Assembly: GCA_021803215.1 (NCBI GenBank)
Contig: JAJZLV010000071.1
Coordinates: 1-37,444 of the forward strand
Reading direction: 5' to 3'
Source of the DNA: Actinomycetes bacterium
Lineage (GTDB): Bacteria; Actinomycetota; Acidimicrobiia; Acidimicrobiales; Bog-793
DNA length: 37,444 bases
Shown: piece after piece, positions 1 through 8,005 of the stretch
How the letters are laid out: the number at the start of each line of letters is the position of its first letter
How positions within the stretch are numbered: position 1 is the stretch's first letter
The notes under the pieces: generated by a model
Database searches by the model: none
What the model was told of the DNA's origin: nothing
Seen by the model: the letters and a program-made list of their open reading frames with translations, nothing else
Made by a program: the position numbers and the translations under genes

Positions 1-365
1 AAGGCCCGGTAGAGCATGGCTGCGATCTCCTCGGGGCTGACGGGCTCCGTGCCGCCCGCCCCCTCTGCGACCTGTCTTGCCCCCTCGGCTCGGCCGGCGC
101 CGGCCGAGCCCTCCGGGCTCTTGCCCGCTCCCTCGATCTCGTACTGGGGGCCGCGGAGGGAGAAGTAGACCTCGAAGGCCGTCTCGAAGGCCCGCCAGTG
201 GGCCGACGACTTCACGAGGGTGGCGCCGAGGGCGTACTTGATCGCCGGGCGGTCCTCGAGCGGCAGGTGGCGGACGGCTTCGGCGGCGTCCGCCGCCTCG
301 GTGACCGAGACCGGGAGGCCGGCCCGGCGGAGCTCTGTCACAAAGCCCGTCAGGACATCGAGCAA
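1..365 (-). CDS. VWA-domain (CoxE-like) protein, N-terminal part, runs off the window
   Basis: The minus strand reads open from a TTG at 363-365 to the window edge with codon use like its neighbours, giving a start LLDVLTGFVTELRRAGLPVS. Motifs such as YALGATLVK and HWRAFETAFEVYFSLRG match the N-terminal region of VWA/CoxE-type proteins, which are the usual partners of MoxR ATPases. An AGGAG lies six bases before the TTG, and the MoxR stop is only nine bases upstream, so the two genes are probably cotranscribed and coupled. A CTG directly before the TTG is an alternative start. The metal-binding VWA core itself lies beyond the window, so the assignment rests on the N-terminal motif and the neighbour. 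Confidence 0.7.
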   Translation of the reverse strand, partial: MLDVLTGFVTELRRAGLPVSVTEAADAAEAVRHLPLEDRPAIKYALGATLVKSSAHWRAFETAFEVYFSLRGPQYEIEGAGKSPEGSAGAGRAEGARQVAEGAGGTEPVSPEEIAAMLYRA

Positions 366-374
366 CAGGGGCTC

Positions 375-1277
375 CTACACCGAGGCTTCCGTGCCGGCCT
401 TCGAGAGCTCGAGCGAGGCCGCCTCGATGTCCGAGCGGTACTTGAGCAGGAGGTGGAGCGTCGAACGGGCTGCCTCCACGTCGACCGACTCGATCCCGAG
501 GATGACGAGGGTGCGGGCCCAGTCGAGAGTCTCGGAGATCGAGGGATGCTTCTTCAAGTCGAGCGAGCGGAGCGAGCGGACGATGCGGGCCACCTGGTCG
601 GCCAGCTGCTCGGTGACGCCCGGCACCTTGGTGAGGATGATCTCGCGCTCCCGCTCGACCGAGGGGTAGTCGAGATGGAGGAACAGGCAGCGCCGCTTGA
701 GGGCCTCGGAGAGCTCTCGCGTGTTGTTCGAGGTGAGGAAGACGAGCGGGATCTGGCTCGCCACGATCGTGCCGAGCTCGGGGATGGAGACCTGGTAGTC
801 CGAGAGCACCTCGAGCAAGAGGGCCTCGGTCTCGATCTCCACCCGGTCGACCTCGTCGATCAACAGCACGACCGGCTCCTCGGCCCGGATCGCCTCCAGG
901 AGGGGGCGTGTGAGGAGGAAGGGCTCTGAGAAGATGTCCTCCTCGAGCTCCGACCAGCCTGCCCCCTGCTCGACTTGGATCCGGAGCAGCTGCTTTTTGT
1001 AGTTCCACTCATAGAGGGCCTTCGACTCGTCGATCCCCTCGTAGCACTGCAGCCGGATGAGGCGGGCGCCGGTCATGGCGGCGACCGACTTCGCCAGCTC
1101 GGTCTTGCCTGTTCCGGCCGGTCCCTCCACGAGGACCGGCTTGCCGAGCCGGTCCGCCAGGTAGACGACGCCCGCCAGGCCGTCGTCTGCCAGGTAGTCG
1201 ACCGAGGCGAGTCGCTCTCGCACGTCGGCGACCGCAGCGAACCGGCTGCCTGGCAAAGAGCCGTTGGGCGTCGTCAA
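375..1277 (-). CDS. MoxR-family AAA+ ATPase
   Basis: A 300-residue AAA+ ATPase. Walker A is GPAGTGKT at about residues 52-59, Walker B VVLLIDEVDR at 136-145, sensor 1 LTSNN at 181-185, with the arginine pair in EALKRRC just after. This small single-domain layout is typical of MoxR/CoxD proteins, which work as chaperone-like ATPases that mature or insert metal cofactors into partner complexes together with a VWA protein. The start is TTG and its TTGA overlaps the proA stop, so translation is likely coupled to proA. The following gene on the same strand begins a VWA protein, supporting a MoxR-VWA pair. The client enzyme is not visible here. Confidence 0.88.
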   Translation of the reverse strand: MTTPNGSLPGSRFAAVADVRERLASVDYLADDGLAGVVYLADRLGKPVLVEGPAGTGKTELAKSVAAMTGARLIRLQCYEGIDESKALYEWNYKKQLLRIQVEQGAGWSELEEDIFSEPFLLTRPLLEAIRAEEPVVLLIDEVDRVEIETEALLLEVLSDYQVSIPELGTIVASQIPLVFLTSNNTRELSEALKRRCLFLHLDYPSVEREREIILTKVPGVTEQLADQVARIVRSLRSLDLKKHPSISETLDWARTLVILGIESVDVEAARSTLHLLLKYRSDIEAASLELSKAGTEASV

Positions 1278-2527
1278 TTCCTCACCTGTCCCTCTCCGTG
1301 GACGACATACTTCACACAGGTCAGCTCCTCGAGGCCCATCGGGCCCCGGGCGTGCAGCTTCTGGGTAGAGATCCCGACTTCGGCCCCGAGGCCCAGCTCG
1401 CCCCCGTCTATGAAACGGGTCGAGGCGTTCACGAGGAGGGCGGCCGCGTCCACGGCGGCGACGAAGCGCTCGGAGGCCCGGAGGTCGTTGGTGACGATCG
1501 CCTCGGAGTGGCCCGAGGAATAGGCCGCGATGTGGGCGATAGCCCCCTCGAGGTCGTCGACGACGGCGACCGCCATCTTCAAGGTGAGGAACTCGGTCGC
1601 GAAGTCCTGGCTCGTCGCCTCGGCCATGGACGGCCAGAGGGCCCGGGACCTCTCGTCTCCTACGAGCTCGACGCCCGCGTTCGCCAACGAGGCGGCCACC
1701 CTCGGCAGGAATGAAGCGGCGATCGCCTCGTCTATGAGCAGGCTCTCGGCGGCGTTGCAGACACCCGGGCGGGAGACCTTGGCGTCGAGGACGATCGCCT
1801 CGGCCATCTTCTCGTCGGCCGCCTCGTGCACGTAGACGTGGCAGTTGCCGGCCCCGTCGATCACATAGGGAACCTTCGCCTGCTCTCGCACCATGGCGAC
1901 GAGGCCCGGCCCGCCACGGGGGATGAGGCAGTCGATCGTCCCTTCGAGCTTCACGAACTCCTCGGCGCTCTGACGCGAGCCGTCGGCCACCAGCAAGACA
2001 GCGTCTCTCGGAAGGCCCGCCTCGAGCGCCGCCTCGGCGAGCAGGCCGGCGAGGGCGGCGTTCGAGCGGGCGGCCGAGGAGGAGCCGCGCAAAAAGGCGA
2101 CGTTGCCCGACTTGAGGCAGAGCCCGGCCGCGTCCGAGGTCACGTTGGGCCGGTTCTCGTAGATGACCCCCACCACCCCGAGGGGGACCCGGACCCGCTC
2201 CACCTTGAGGCCGTTCGGCCGGGTGGAGGAAGCCACCAACCGCCCGACCGGGTCGGGAAGGCGGGCGATCGCCTCCAGCCCGGCCGCCATCTGCTCGATG
2301 CGAGCCCTGTCGAGCAAGAGCCGGTCCCGCCCGATCCGATCCGTCGCGCGCCGGGCAGCTTCCTCGACGTCGGCCCGGTTGGCCTCCAAGAGAGGGCCCG
2401 TCTCTCGGCGAAGCAGCTCGGCGGCGTGCAGCAGGGCGGCGTCCTTCTGCTCGCCGCGGGCCACCCGCATGGCGGGGACGGCGGCTCTGGCCCTCGCGGC
2501 CAGCTCTTGGAGAGGGGGGCTCGGCAC
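1274..2527 (-). CDS. proA: Gamma-glutamyl phosphate reductase
   Basis: A 417-residue protein of normal ProA length, catalysing NADPH-dependent reduction of gamma-glutamyl phosphate to glutamate semialdehyde, the second step of proline synthesis. Recognisable blocks are VIYENRPNVTSDAA (about 121-134), CLIPRGG (200-206), RPGVCNAAES with the catalytic Cys at 257, and the late HSEAIVTN. The start is GTG with no obvious SD; an internal ATG (MRVARGEQ) would remove conserved N-terminal sequence and is less likely. proB lies about 1.7 kb upstream on the same strand rather than directly adjacent, with an unrelated gene pair between them. The 3' end overlaps the MoxR gene by four bases. Confidence 0.95.
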   Translation of the reverse strand: MPSPPLQELAARARAAVPAMRVARGEQKDAALLHAAELLRRETGPLLEANRADVEEAARRATDRIGRDRLLLDRARIEQMAAGLEAIARLPDPVGRLVASSTRPNGLKVERVRVPLGVVGVIYENRPNVTSDAAGLCLKSGNVAFLRGSSSAARSNAALAGLLAEAALEAGLPRDAVLLVADGSRQSAEEFVKLEGTIDCLIPRGGPGLVAMVREQAKVPYVIDGAGNCHVYVHEAADEKMAEAIVLDAKVSRPGVCNAAESLLIDEAIAASFLPRVAASLANAGVELVGDERSRALWPSMAEATSQDFATEFLTLKMAVAVVDDLEGAIAHIAAYSSGHSEAIVTNDLRASERFVAAVDAAALLVNASTRFIDGGELGLGAEVGISTQKLHARGPMGLEELTCVKYVVHGEGQVRN

Positions 2528-2570
2528 TGAGCGCAGGCTAGCTGGCCCCTAGGGCCGGGCCACCGGGCAG

Positions 2571-3491
2571 TCAGCAGGCTGGCCCGGTGGTCTCCTCGAG
2601 CCCGAGGGCTCTGGCGAGGAGCCGGAGCTGGTATGCCCGCTCGCCTCTCTCCGCCTCTTCGCCCGAGGTGTCGGCCATCGCCTGGCGGGCCCGCTCGGCA
2701 GCCTCGGCGGCGGCCACCCAGGCCGGGACGACGCCCCGCCTGCGGCCGCCGCTGAAGTTGCCCCACGGAGTCGAGAGGGTCTCAGGTGCCGGGCCGCCCG
2801 CCATCTGCTCCTCCTCGTAGACGACGTTCTCGCCCTCCGTGAGACGGGGCATGGCCCGGTGCCGGATCGCCTCGACCGCCGAGAGGAGCGCCTCGCGCAG
2901 CGCGGCCGCCGCCGTCCAGGCCGGATCTGCGAAGGTGTCCTCGCCGGCCGCCTCGTCCTCCAGCGCGAAGCCGAAGGCCACGTCGGCCACCTCGTCCCCC
3001 TGCCGTCTCAGCCGGCGGGCGAGTGCCAGCCGGGAGATCGAGTGGAGGATCCCCTTCTCGACCTTCCCTTCCTCGAGGAAGCCCCGGACCTCGGCGAGGA
3101 GCTCTGAGACCGAGGCGCCGTTCGGCAGGCGGAGGTCGCCCGAGCCTCCGACGATGTGGTCGACGCAGTCGAGGGCGAAGCGGGCCGCCGCCTCGAGCGA
3201 CCAGGCTGTCTCGCCGATGAGACGGGCGCTCTCCGGCCGCTCGGGCTGGCCCACCACCGGCTCGGCCAGAAAGATCCTCTCTCCTAGGTCCTCGAGGAGC
3301 GAGTCGAGGTCTCTCAGGGCCAGCCTGGCGCCTCTCGGGGGCCGAAGCGGGGCGCCCGGGCGAAAGCCCCCGGTCCCGTCCGGCTCGGGAAGTGGCCAGC
3401 TGAAGCGCTCCCCCTCATAGAACTGCACGCCGTCGGCATCGGTCGGCACGAAAAATCTGGTCTCGCTCACGGCGCGAAAGGGTAATGCCAC
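2571..3491 (-). CDS. Protein of unknown function
   Basis: An acidic 306-residue protein that I do not recognise. It has no signal peptide and no membrane segment. The N-terminus reads ETRFFVPTDADGVQFYEGE, followed by a proline- and arginine-rich stretch (GTGGFRPGAPLRPPRGARL) and then long alanine/glutamate-rich helices to the end. The GTG at 3491 has GAGG seven bases upstream; a second GTG at 3470 lacks an SD. Codon use matches the surrounding core genes, so it looks like a genuine native gene. It sits between proA and a divergent HD hydrolase, 43 bases before proA on the same strand. No function can be assigned from the sequence. Confidence 0.72.
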   Translation of the reverse strand: MALPFRAVSETRFFVPTDADGVQFYEGERFSWPLPEPDGTGGFRPGAPLRPPRGARLALRDLDSLLEDLGERIFLAEPVVGQPERPESARLIGETAWSLEAAARFALDCVDHIVGGSGDLRLPNGASVSELLAEVRGFLEEGKVEKGILHSISRLALARRLRRQGDEVADVAFGFALEDEAAGEDTFADPAWTAAAALREALLSAVEAIRHRAMPRLTEGENVVYEEEQMAGGPAPETLSTPWGNFSGGRRRGVVPAWVAAAEAAERARQAMADTSGEEAERGERAYQLRLLARALGLEETTGPAC

Positions 3492-3523
3492 TCGGCCGCC
3501 TCGGGCCGAGCCATGATGGCGCG

Positions 3524-4174
3524 ATGGAGCCAGCCGAGAACCCGCCCTGGTTGGAAGGACCGCTCACGAGCCTCGCTGAGGCAGGTGATCCCCTCGCGGG
3601 GCGCCTGGCGAGCCAGCTCTCGTTCCTGCTCGAGCTGGACAGGGCCAAGCAGGTGCTGAGACGCACCTACCTGACGGACAACAGCCGGCGCGAGAACGAC
3701 GCCGAGCACATGTGGCACGCCAGCCTGGCCGCCCTCGTCCTGGCGGAGCACGCCAGCGAGGAGGTGGAGCCGACCAGGCTCGCTCTCATGCTGGCCGTCC
3801 ACGACATAGTGGAGATAGACGCCGGAGACACCTTCGTCTACGACGCCAGAGCGGACAAGCAAGCCCGTGAGAAGGAGGCGGCCGACCGGATCTTTGGCCT
3901 CTTGCCGGAGGACCAACGAGAGCTCTTCTGCTCCCTTTGGACCGAGTTCGAGGAGCGCCGCTCCCCGACGGCGAGGATGGCGGCCGCCATCGACCGGTTG
4001 CTGCCGCTCTTGATGAACCGGGCTGTCGAGGGCCGGACCTGGCGGGAGCACGGCATCTCCGCCGAGCAGGTCTTCTCGGTCAACGCCTCGATCGCAGACG
4101 GCTCCCCCCGCCTGTGGCACCTCGCCCGCCTGCTCCTCGACGAGGCGGTGGCAGACGGGGTGCTCGCACCGTAG
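3524..4174 (+). CDS. HD-domain phosphohydrolase (YfbR/HD family)
   Basis: A 216-residue soluble protein with the ordered metal-binding motifs of the HD superfamily: an N-terminal helix with RRENDAEHMWHASL (the first His), the HD doublet in LAVHDIVEIDAGDTFVYD, and a later conserved Asp in AAAIDRLLPLL. This order fits the YfbR-like subgroup that includes 5'-deoxynucleotidases and similar nucleotide phosphohydrolases, but the substrate cannot be read from the sequence. The ATG at 3524 precedes the first helix; an in-frame upstream start at 3485 overlaps the divergent gene. It is the only plus-strand gene in the first 19.8 kb. Confidence 0.85.
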   Translation: MEPAENPPWLEGPLTSLAEAGDPLAGRLASQLSFLLELDRAKQVLRRTYLTDNSRRENDAEHMWHASLAALVLAEHASEEVEPTRLALMLAVHDIVEIDAGDTFVYDARADKQAREKEAADRIFGLLPEDQRELFCSLWTEFEERRSPTARMAAAIDRLLPLLMNRAVEGRTWREHGISAEQVFSVNASIADGSPRLWHLARLLLDEAVADGVLAP

Positions 4175-4226
4175 GGCTCCGTCCTCCTCCGCCGTCGGGC
4201 GGCCGACGCGACCGGTCTCCTCCCAG

Positions 4227-5333
4227 CTAGCAGCCCCGGTCCTGTTCGAGCACGACGAGGTCGTCTCGGTGCACGACCTCGTCAGGGAAGCCCGCCGGCA
4301 GCTCGGAGCTGCGGCGCCCGAGCCACTCACCGGCCCGCTCGGAGCCGAGGCGGGCTATCCCCTTTGCGAAGACGGTGCCCTCTACGCCGGCGATCTCGAC
4401 GGCGTCTTCGGGCACGAAGGAGCCCTCGACCTTCACGACCCCGGCCGCCAGCAGGCTCCTCGAGCGGCGCGTGAGGGCCTCGCGGGCCCCGGCGTCGACG
4501 GTGAGCCTTCCCCTTGCCCTCATGGCGAAGGCGATCCAGAGCTTGCGGGCCGGCATGCGCTCGGCGTGCGGGAGGAACAGGGTGCCGAGCCGCCGCTCCC
4601 CGAGGACCGCGGCCGGCAGGACCTCGGGCCTCTCGGCTGAAGCGATGAGGGTGGTGACTCCAGAGCGGGCCGCCATTCGGGCGGCTGAGAGCTTCGAGGC
4701 CATGCCGCCCCGCCCGAGGCCGCTCTTGGAGGGGCCGGCCGCCTCCTCGAGCTCCCGGTCCACGGCCCGTACCTCCTCGATCAAGGTGGCCCCCGGGTCG
4801 ACCGAGGGGTCGGCCGAGTAGAGGCCCGGCAGGTCGGTAAGGAGCACCAGGAGGTCGGCCCGCACGAGATGGGCGACGAGTGCTGCCAGACGGTCGTTGT
4901 CGCCGAAGCGGATCTCGTCGTCGGCGATGGCGTCGTTCTCGTTCACGATCGGCACCACCCCGAGCTCGAAGAGGCGCTCGAGCGTCTGGCGGGCGTGCAG
5001 GTAGCGCCCCCGCTCGGCGAAGTCGAGCGGGGCGAGGAGCACCTGTCCGGCCAGGAGGCCCTCGGTCCCGAGGGCGTCGTCGTAGGCGCGCATCAGCCGC
5101 TGCTGGCCGATCGATGAGAGGGCCTGCAAGGTGACGGGATCCACCGGGCGCTCCCCTCCGGCGAAGTAGGCGGCGGCGCCGCTCGCGACTGCACCGGAGG
5201 AGACGAGCACGCAGTCGTGGCCGGCCTTCCTGAGCGAGGCGAGCTCGTGAGAGATCTTGGCGACGGCCCGGATGTCGATCGCCCCGTCCGGGAGCGTCAC
5301 CGAGGAGGTGCCGACCTTGGCCACCACCTTCAT
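4227..5333 (-). CDS. proB: Glutamate 5-kinase with PUA domain
   Basis: A 368-residue glutamate 5-kinase, which phosphorylates glutamate with ATP in the first and feedback-controlled step of proline synthesis. An amino-acid-kinase domain (VVAKVGTSSVT at the N-terminus, VLVSSGAVASG, VNENDAIADDE, GRGGMASKL) is followed from about residue 270 by a PUA domain (RGRLTVDAGAREAL), the usual full-length layout. The start is the last ATG of a seven-ATG array: the 14-bp repeat upstream provides AAGGTG as a weak SD with a five-base spacer, and proB itself starts with the same bases ATGAAGGTG. Translation probably depends on reinitiation through that array. obgE lies immediately upstream on the same strand. 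Confidence 0.96.
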   Translation of the reverse strand: MKVVAKVGTSSVTLPDGAIDIRAVAKISHELASLRKAGHDCVLVSSGAVASGAAAYFAGGERPVDPVTLQALSSIGQQRLMRAYDDALGTEGLLAGQVLLAPLDFAERGRYLHARQTLERLFELGVVPIVNENDAIADDEIRFGDNDRLAALVAHLVRADLLVLLTDLPGLYSADPSVDPGATLIEEVRAVDRELEEAAGPSKSGLGRGGMASKLSAARMAARSGVTTLIASAERPEVLPAAVLGERRLGTLFLPHAERMPARKLWIAFAMRARGRLTVDAGAREALTRRSRSLLAAGVVKVEGSFVPEDAVEIAGVEGTVFAKGIARLGSERAGEWLGRRSSELPAGFPDEVVHRDDLVVLEQDRGC

Positions 5334-5420
5334 GCCGGCACCTTCATGCCGGCACCTTCATGCCGGCACCTTCATGCCGGCACCTTCATGCCGGCACCTT
5401 CATGCCGGCACCTTCATGCC
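5331..5420 (-). repeat. 14-bp tandem repeat: chain of MKVPA mini-ORFs leading into proB
   Basis: Six exact copies of a 14-bp unit (minus strand ATGAAGGTGCCGGC) stand head to tail between the obgE stop and proB. On the minus strand the ATGs fall at 5417, 5403, 5389, 5375, 5361, 5347 and 5333, the last being proB's start. Each upstream ATG reads Met-Lys-Val-Pro-Ala then TGA, and that TGA overlaps the next ATG as ATGA. Every unit also supplies AAGGTG, an SD-like sequence five bases before the next ATG. Because 14 is not a multiple of three, successive mini-ORFs change frame, but each ends in its own stop. The unit resembles the proB 5' end, so it probably arose by slippage from it. Confidence 0.97.
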
Positions 5421-5426
5421 GCCCGC

Positions 5427-6722
5427 TCACTCGTCCGGCTCCCACTCGAACTGGAGCCCTCCGATGCTCACCGGGTCACCCCGCCTGGCACCGGCCCTCT
5501 GCAGGGCGCGGTCGACTCCGAGCCGCCTCAGGCGACGCTGGGCGAGGGCGAGGGCGTCGGGGTCGGTCAGGTCCGAGAGGGCCACCGCCCGGAGGGCGTC
5601 CCGTCCCGAGACGGCGAAACCGGGCCCCTCGCGTGCCACCGAGACGGCCTCTTCGAGCGGGCGGTGCACGACGGGAGCCCGCCGGGGACCTCTCCCCGCC
5701 GCCCGGCTCTGCTCGACCAGGTCGGCGAGGCGGCCGACGAGCGTCGGGATCCCCTCTCCGGTGGCGGCCGATATCTCGAAGGCGCCCCCGTAGCTGGACG
5801 GCGCCGGCCGCTCGTCGGTCGGCACGACGTCCGCCCGGGAGCCGACGACGAGGCGGGGGCGCTCGAGGAGCGCGGGACGGTACTGGCCGAGCTCGCTCAG
5901 GAGGATCTCGAGCTGCTCGGAGGCCGGACGTCCCTCGCTCGGCGAGAGGTCGACCAGCACGAGAAGGACGCGGGCCCGCTCGACGTGGCGGAGGAACCGA
6001 TGGCCGAGCCCCCGGCCGAGGGCTGCCCCCTCGACCAGGCCGGGGATGTCGGCGATCACGAACTGGCCGGCCGACTCGGCGCCGCCCGTGAGCTGCCGGC
6101 GCCCCCTGCCACCGAGGTAGACGACGCCGAGGTGAGGCGTGAGGGTGGTGAAGGGATACTCGGCGACCTTGGGCCGAGCGGCCGAGAGGCGCGAGACGAG
6201 CGTCGACTTGCCGGCGTTCGGGAAGCCGACGACGGCCACGTCCGCCATCAGCTCGAGCTCGAGGTTGAGCCAGCGCTCCTCTCCGAGCTCGGCCTGCTCG
6301 GCAAAGGCCGGAGCCCGCAGTCGATTGGTGAGGAAGCGGGCGTTCCCCTTCCCGCCCCGGCCGCCCCGGGCGGCCAGCAGGCGGTCACCCCTCTCGGCGA
6401 GATCGGCCAGCAGGTCCCCGTCAAAGTTGCGCACCAGGGTGCCCTCCGGCACGAGCACCACCAGGTCGTCGCCCCGTCGCCCGTGCTTGCGCTTTCCGCC
6501 TCCATGGCCGCCGTCGCCCGCCCGCCGGTGGGGATGGTCCTCGAAGGCAACGAGGGAGACGACGTTGTTGGAGGCCTCCAGGTAGACGTCCCCCCCGTCC
6601 CCACCGTCCCCGCCGTCGGGCCCACCTTTGGAGACGTGGGCCTCGCGCCGGAAAGCGACGGCACCGGCACCGCCGTTGCCTGCCTTCACATGCACCTGCG
6701 CCTCGTCGACGAAGCCCGGCAA
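5427..6722 (-). CDS. obgE: Obg-family GTPase
   Basis: A 431-residue Obg GTPase that acts in late 50S ribosome assembly and stringent-response signalling. The glycine-rich Obg fold spans roughly residues 1-160 (KAGNGGAGAVAFRRE, KGGPDGGDGGDGG). It is followed by the G domain with G1 GFPNAGKST, switch region YPFTTLTPHLG, G3 ADIPGLVEGA and G5 SAATGEG, and a C-terminal OCT-like domain. The G4 position reads SRAD instead of NKxD, keeping the Asp. The start is TTG at 6722, with AGGAG overlapping the yqgE stop; longer in-frame extensions upstream would overlap yqgE and do not resemble the family. It is the last of the rplU-rpmA-yqgE-obgE run. Confidence 0.95.
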   Translation of the reverse strand: MPGFVDEAQVHVKAGNGGAGAVAFRREAHVSKGGPDGGDGGDGGDVYLEASNNVVSLVAFEDHPHRRAGDGGHGGGKRKHGRRGDDLVVLVPEGTLVRNFDGDLLADLAERGDRLLAARGGRGGKGNARFLTNRLRAPAFAEQAELGEERWLNLELELMADVAVVGFPNAGKSTLVSRLSAARPKVAEYPFTTLTPHLGVVYLGGRGRRQLTGGAESAGQFVIADIPGLVEGAALGRGLGHRFLRHVERARVLLVLVDLSPSEGRPASEQLEILLSELGQYRPALLERPRLVVGSRADVVPTDERPAPSSYGGAFEISAATGEGIPTLVGRLADLVEQSRAAGRGPRRAPVVHRPLEEAVSVAREGPGFAVSGRDALRAVALSDLTDPDALALAQRRLRRLGVDRALQRAGARRGDPVSIGGLQFEWEPDE

Positions 6723-6730
6723 CGGCGCTC

Positions 6731-7345
6731 CTAGTTGAGAGAGGGGTCGACCGGATGGCGCGAGAGCGCCGCCAGCCAACCCCCCTGCTGGCGAAGGACC
6801 CGCTGCCACAGCTCTTCCGGCTCGGGCGTGAGGATCTGCTCGGGGAGGCCGTCCAGCACGAACCAGGCTTCTTCCTCTATCTCCTCTTCCAGCTGACCGG
6901 GCCCCCAGCCGGCATAGCCCTGGAAGACCCGCAGCCCGGCGAGCCCGACGGAGATCTCTTCCGGCTCACGCTGCAGGTCGACCGTGCCGAGCGCCTCGGT
7001 GAGAGGCGAGTAGCCCTCGAAGAGCTCTCCGCCGTCGTCGCCTCCGAGTGCGAGCCCGGAGAGGGGCGAACCGGGGAGAGAGGCCTCGCCGACCCGGCGG
7101 CCGACGCAGATGGCGGCGTTCGGTTGCACGGGCCCGCCGGCGAAGAGGACTCCGGGCGGCGAGACATGCAGTGACCAGCTGGGCACCACCTCTGCCACCG
7201 GGATGTCGCTCGGACGGTTGAGCACCACGCCGAGGGCGCCGCCCCCGTCGTGCGCGAGGAGCAGCACCACGGTGCGGAAGAAGTTCGGGTCAGAAAGGCT
7301 CGGAGCGGCCACCAGGAGCCGGCCCCTCTCGGGAGGCGGGCTCAT
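6731..7345 (-). CDS. YqgE/AlgH family protein
   Basis: A 204-residue member of the YqgE/AlgH family. Characteristic stretches are the N-terminal GRLLVAAPSLSDPNFFRTVV, LLAHDGGGALGVVLNRPSD, FAGGPVQP and VFQGYAGWGPGQLEEEI, in the expected order and spacing. The family is widespread and has a known compact fold, but its biochemical role is not established. It lies between rpmA and obgE; the obgE SD overlaps its stop codon, so the two are very likely cotranslated. Confidence 0.9.
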   Translation of the reverse strand: MSPPPERGRLLVAAPSLSDPNFFRTVVLLLAHDGGGALGVVLNRPSDIPVAEVVPSWSLHVSPPGVLFAGGPVQPNAAICVGRRVGEASLPGSPLSGLALGGDDGGELFEGYSPLTEALGTVDLQREPEEISVGLAGLRVFQGYAGWGPGQLEEEIEEEAWFVLDGLPEQILTPEPEELWQRVLRQQGGWLAALSRHPVDPSLN

Positions 7346-7358
7346 CCCCGCCCCTCCG

Positions 7359-7616
7359 TCAGGACTCGTCGGGGAGGACGTCGACGAGGCGCCGGTTGCG
7401 CCGCGTCCCGAACTTCACCCGCCCGTCGGCCCGGGCGAACAGCGTGTCGTCCTTCCCCCGCCCGACGTTCTCGCCGGGGTGAAAGTGAGTGCCGCGCTGG
7501 CGCACGATGATCGATCCGGCCGGCACGTAGGTGCCGTCGTAGACCTTCACGCCGAGTCGCTGGGCAGCCGAGTCGCGGCCGTTGCGGGTGGAACCGCCAC
7601 CTTTGGTCTTCGACAT
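7359..7616 (-). CDS. rpmA: 50S ribosomal protein L27
   Basis: An 85-residue basic protein matching L27 throughout: [20 protein letters not shown] at the start, then [27 protein letters not shown] and the late [12 protein letters not shown]27 reaches toward the peptidyl-transferase centre. It begins 10 bases after the rplU stop, the standard bacterial arrangement. The N-terminus lacks the cleavable extension found in Firmicutes L27. Confidence 0.97.
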   Translation of the reverse strand: MSKTKGGGSTRNGRDSAAQRLGVKVYDGTYVPAGSIIVRQRGTHFHPGENVGRGKDDTLFARADGRVKFGTRRNRRLVDVLPDES

Positions 7617-7626
7617 CTGCTGCCTC

Positions 7627-7962
7627 CTACTTCGCTGCCGAGCCGGCCGCGGCGGCCGACTCGATCCCGGTGATCTCGAGCGTCGTGTAGCGCTGGCGAT
7701 GGCCGTAGCGACGCCGAGCGCGAGCCTTCGCCTTGTAGGTGAAGCCGTTGATCTTCGGGCCCTTGGTCTCGCCGACCACCTTGGCGACCACGGCCGCCTC
7801 GGCGAGCGCCACCCGGTCGGTCACGACCTCCTCTCCGTCGACGAGGAGGAGCGGCGTGAGACGGAGCTCGTCGCCCGGCTCGCTCGCCAGCAGCTCGACC
7901 TCGACGGTCTCACCGACGGCGACCCGCGCCTGCTTGCCTCCGGAGTTGATGACGGCGTACAT
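7627..7962 (-). CDS. rplU: 50S ribosomal protein L21
   Basis: A 111-residue protein with the L21 signature: [20 protein letters not shown] at the start and the RNA-binding [19 protein letters not shown] near the C-terminus, with a short alanine-rich tail. L21 binds 23S rRNA in the large subunit. It opens the rplU-rpmA-yqgE-obgE run and is 43 bases downstream of the RNase E/G stop, so readthrough from that gene is likely. Confidence 0.97.
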   Translation of the reverse strand: MYAVINSGGKQARVAVGETVEVELLASEPGDELRLTPLLLVDGEEVVTDRVALAEAAVVAKVVGETKGPKINGFTYKAKARARRRYGHRQRYTTLEITGIESAAAAGSAAK

Positions 7963-8005
7963 AGGCCGACCAGGATATCAGGCGGGAAAAGGAGCCCTGC
8001 CTGGC

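Noticed and set aside
545-590. Short GAGCGAGCG-type repeat in the MoxR gene
   Set aside because: It encodes RSLRSL in a helix; explained by codon bias.
5331-5420. CRISPR-like array
   Set aside because: The 14-bp units are contiguous with no spacers, so this is a tandem repeat.
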